A stretch of 64,000 bases of DNA from CAVVFX01 sp963747535 (lineage in GTDB: Bacteria; Acidobacteriota; Terriglobia; Bryobacterales; Bryobacteraceae). Made by a program: the position numbers and the translations under genes. The DNA lies in NCBI GenBank assembly GCA_963747535.1, contig CAVVFX010000020.1, forward strand, positions 496,001-560,000, given 5' to 3'. Below are positions 63,996-64,000 of this stretch, piece by piece. Positions within the stretch are counted from its first letter, which is position 1, and the number at the start of each line of letters is the position of its first letter. Under the pieces are notes generated by a model. That model did not search any database. It worked only from the letters and a program-made list of their open reading frames with translations, and was not told where the DNA came from.

Positions 63996-64000
63996 ATGCT
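63996..64000 (+). CDS. Start of a gene leaving the window
   Basis: ATG at 63996 follows TGAGGAGAAG (63981-63990), a good Shine-Dalgarno sequence at normal spacing. Only the first codon and two bases are visible, so the product is unknown. Confidence 0.35.

Overview
The window looks like chromosomal DNA from an acidobacterium of the Bryobacterales/Solibacter type. The grounds are high GC, an Oar-like TonB-dependent receptor with a carboxypeptidase-regulatory N-terminus and no SusD partner, many Tat-exported single-domain carbohydrate enzymes, an ECF sigma factor next to a Ser/Thr kinase with a TPR tail, a PQQ dehydrogenase with c-type cytochromes, and an HAF-repeat protein. The assignment is inferred from gene content. 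I saw no rRNA, tRNA, prophage, transposase or CRISPR array.

Layout. 1-2.5 kb: ABC export permease (cut by the window edge) and its ATPase. 2.8-8.9 kb: an RND efflux system, with a pump gene carrying ten +1 frameshifts, an intact membrane fusion protein and a convergent TolC-type channel. 9-12.8 kb: a PAS histidine kinase, then an overlapping DsbA-like / MauE-DoxX-like / RraA-like set. 12.8-15.8 kb: Gfo/Idh/MocA oxidoreductase, sugar isomerase/epimerase and NAD-sugar epimerase. 15.9-18.3 kb: NarL-type regulator and PAS kinase. 18.4-32.6 kb: a glycan locus read outwards from a 238-bp divergent region. Leftwards run a sodium:solute symporter, a 68-aa membrane protein, a FucI/AraA-fold isomerase, araB, araD and an aldose 1-epimerase. 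Rightwards run a TonB receptor, a sulfatase and an enolase-superfamily enzyme. Together these could take up and break down a pentose-containing, perhaps sulfated, glycan to xylulose-5-phosphate.

32.6-41.5 kb: DUF2237 and Uma2 genes, a receptor remnant, a GH3 glycosidase, and three tandem paralogous membrane-TPR proteins resembling TMTC/GT-C glycosyltransferases. 41.7-50.3 kb: FmdB zinc ribbon, a large secreted protein of unknown family, LacD-type aldolase, a small periplasmic protein, PfkB kinase, GT4 glycosyltransferase and a hybrid sensor kinase. 50.5-57.4 kb: hemN-hemY-hemH followed directly by two cytochrome c genes and a PQQ dehydrogenase, so heme supply and heme consumers share one transcriptional direction. 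57.5-64 kb: a frameshifted alpha/beta hydrolase, a Ser/Thr kinase divergent from an ECF sigma factor, an HAF protein, and a geneless tail.

The most unusual feature is a dispersed two-hairpin repeat. Seven full copies and one half copy lie just downstream of stop codons. Five of the full copies are in convergent intergenic gaps. All full copies have the same orientation whatever the direction of the neighbouring genes, some show compensatory stem changes, and one has its first hairpin amplified in tandem. The triplicated membrane-TPR genes and the RND gene with only +1 indels are the next most interesting.
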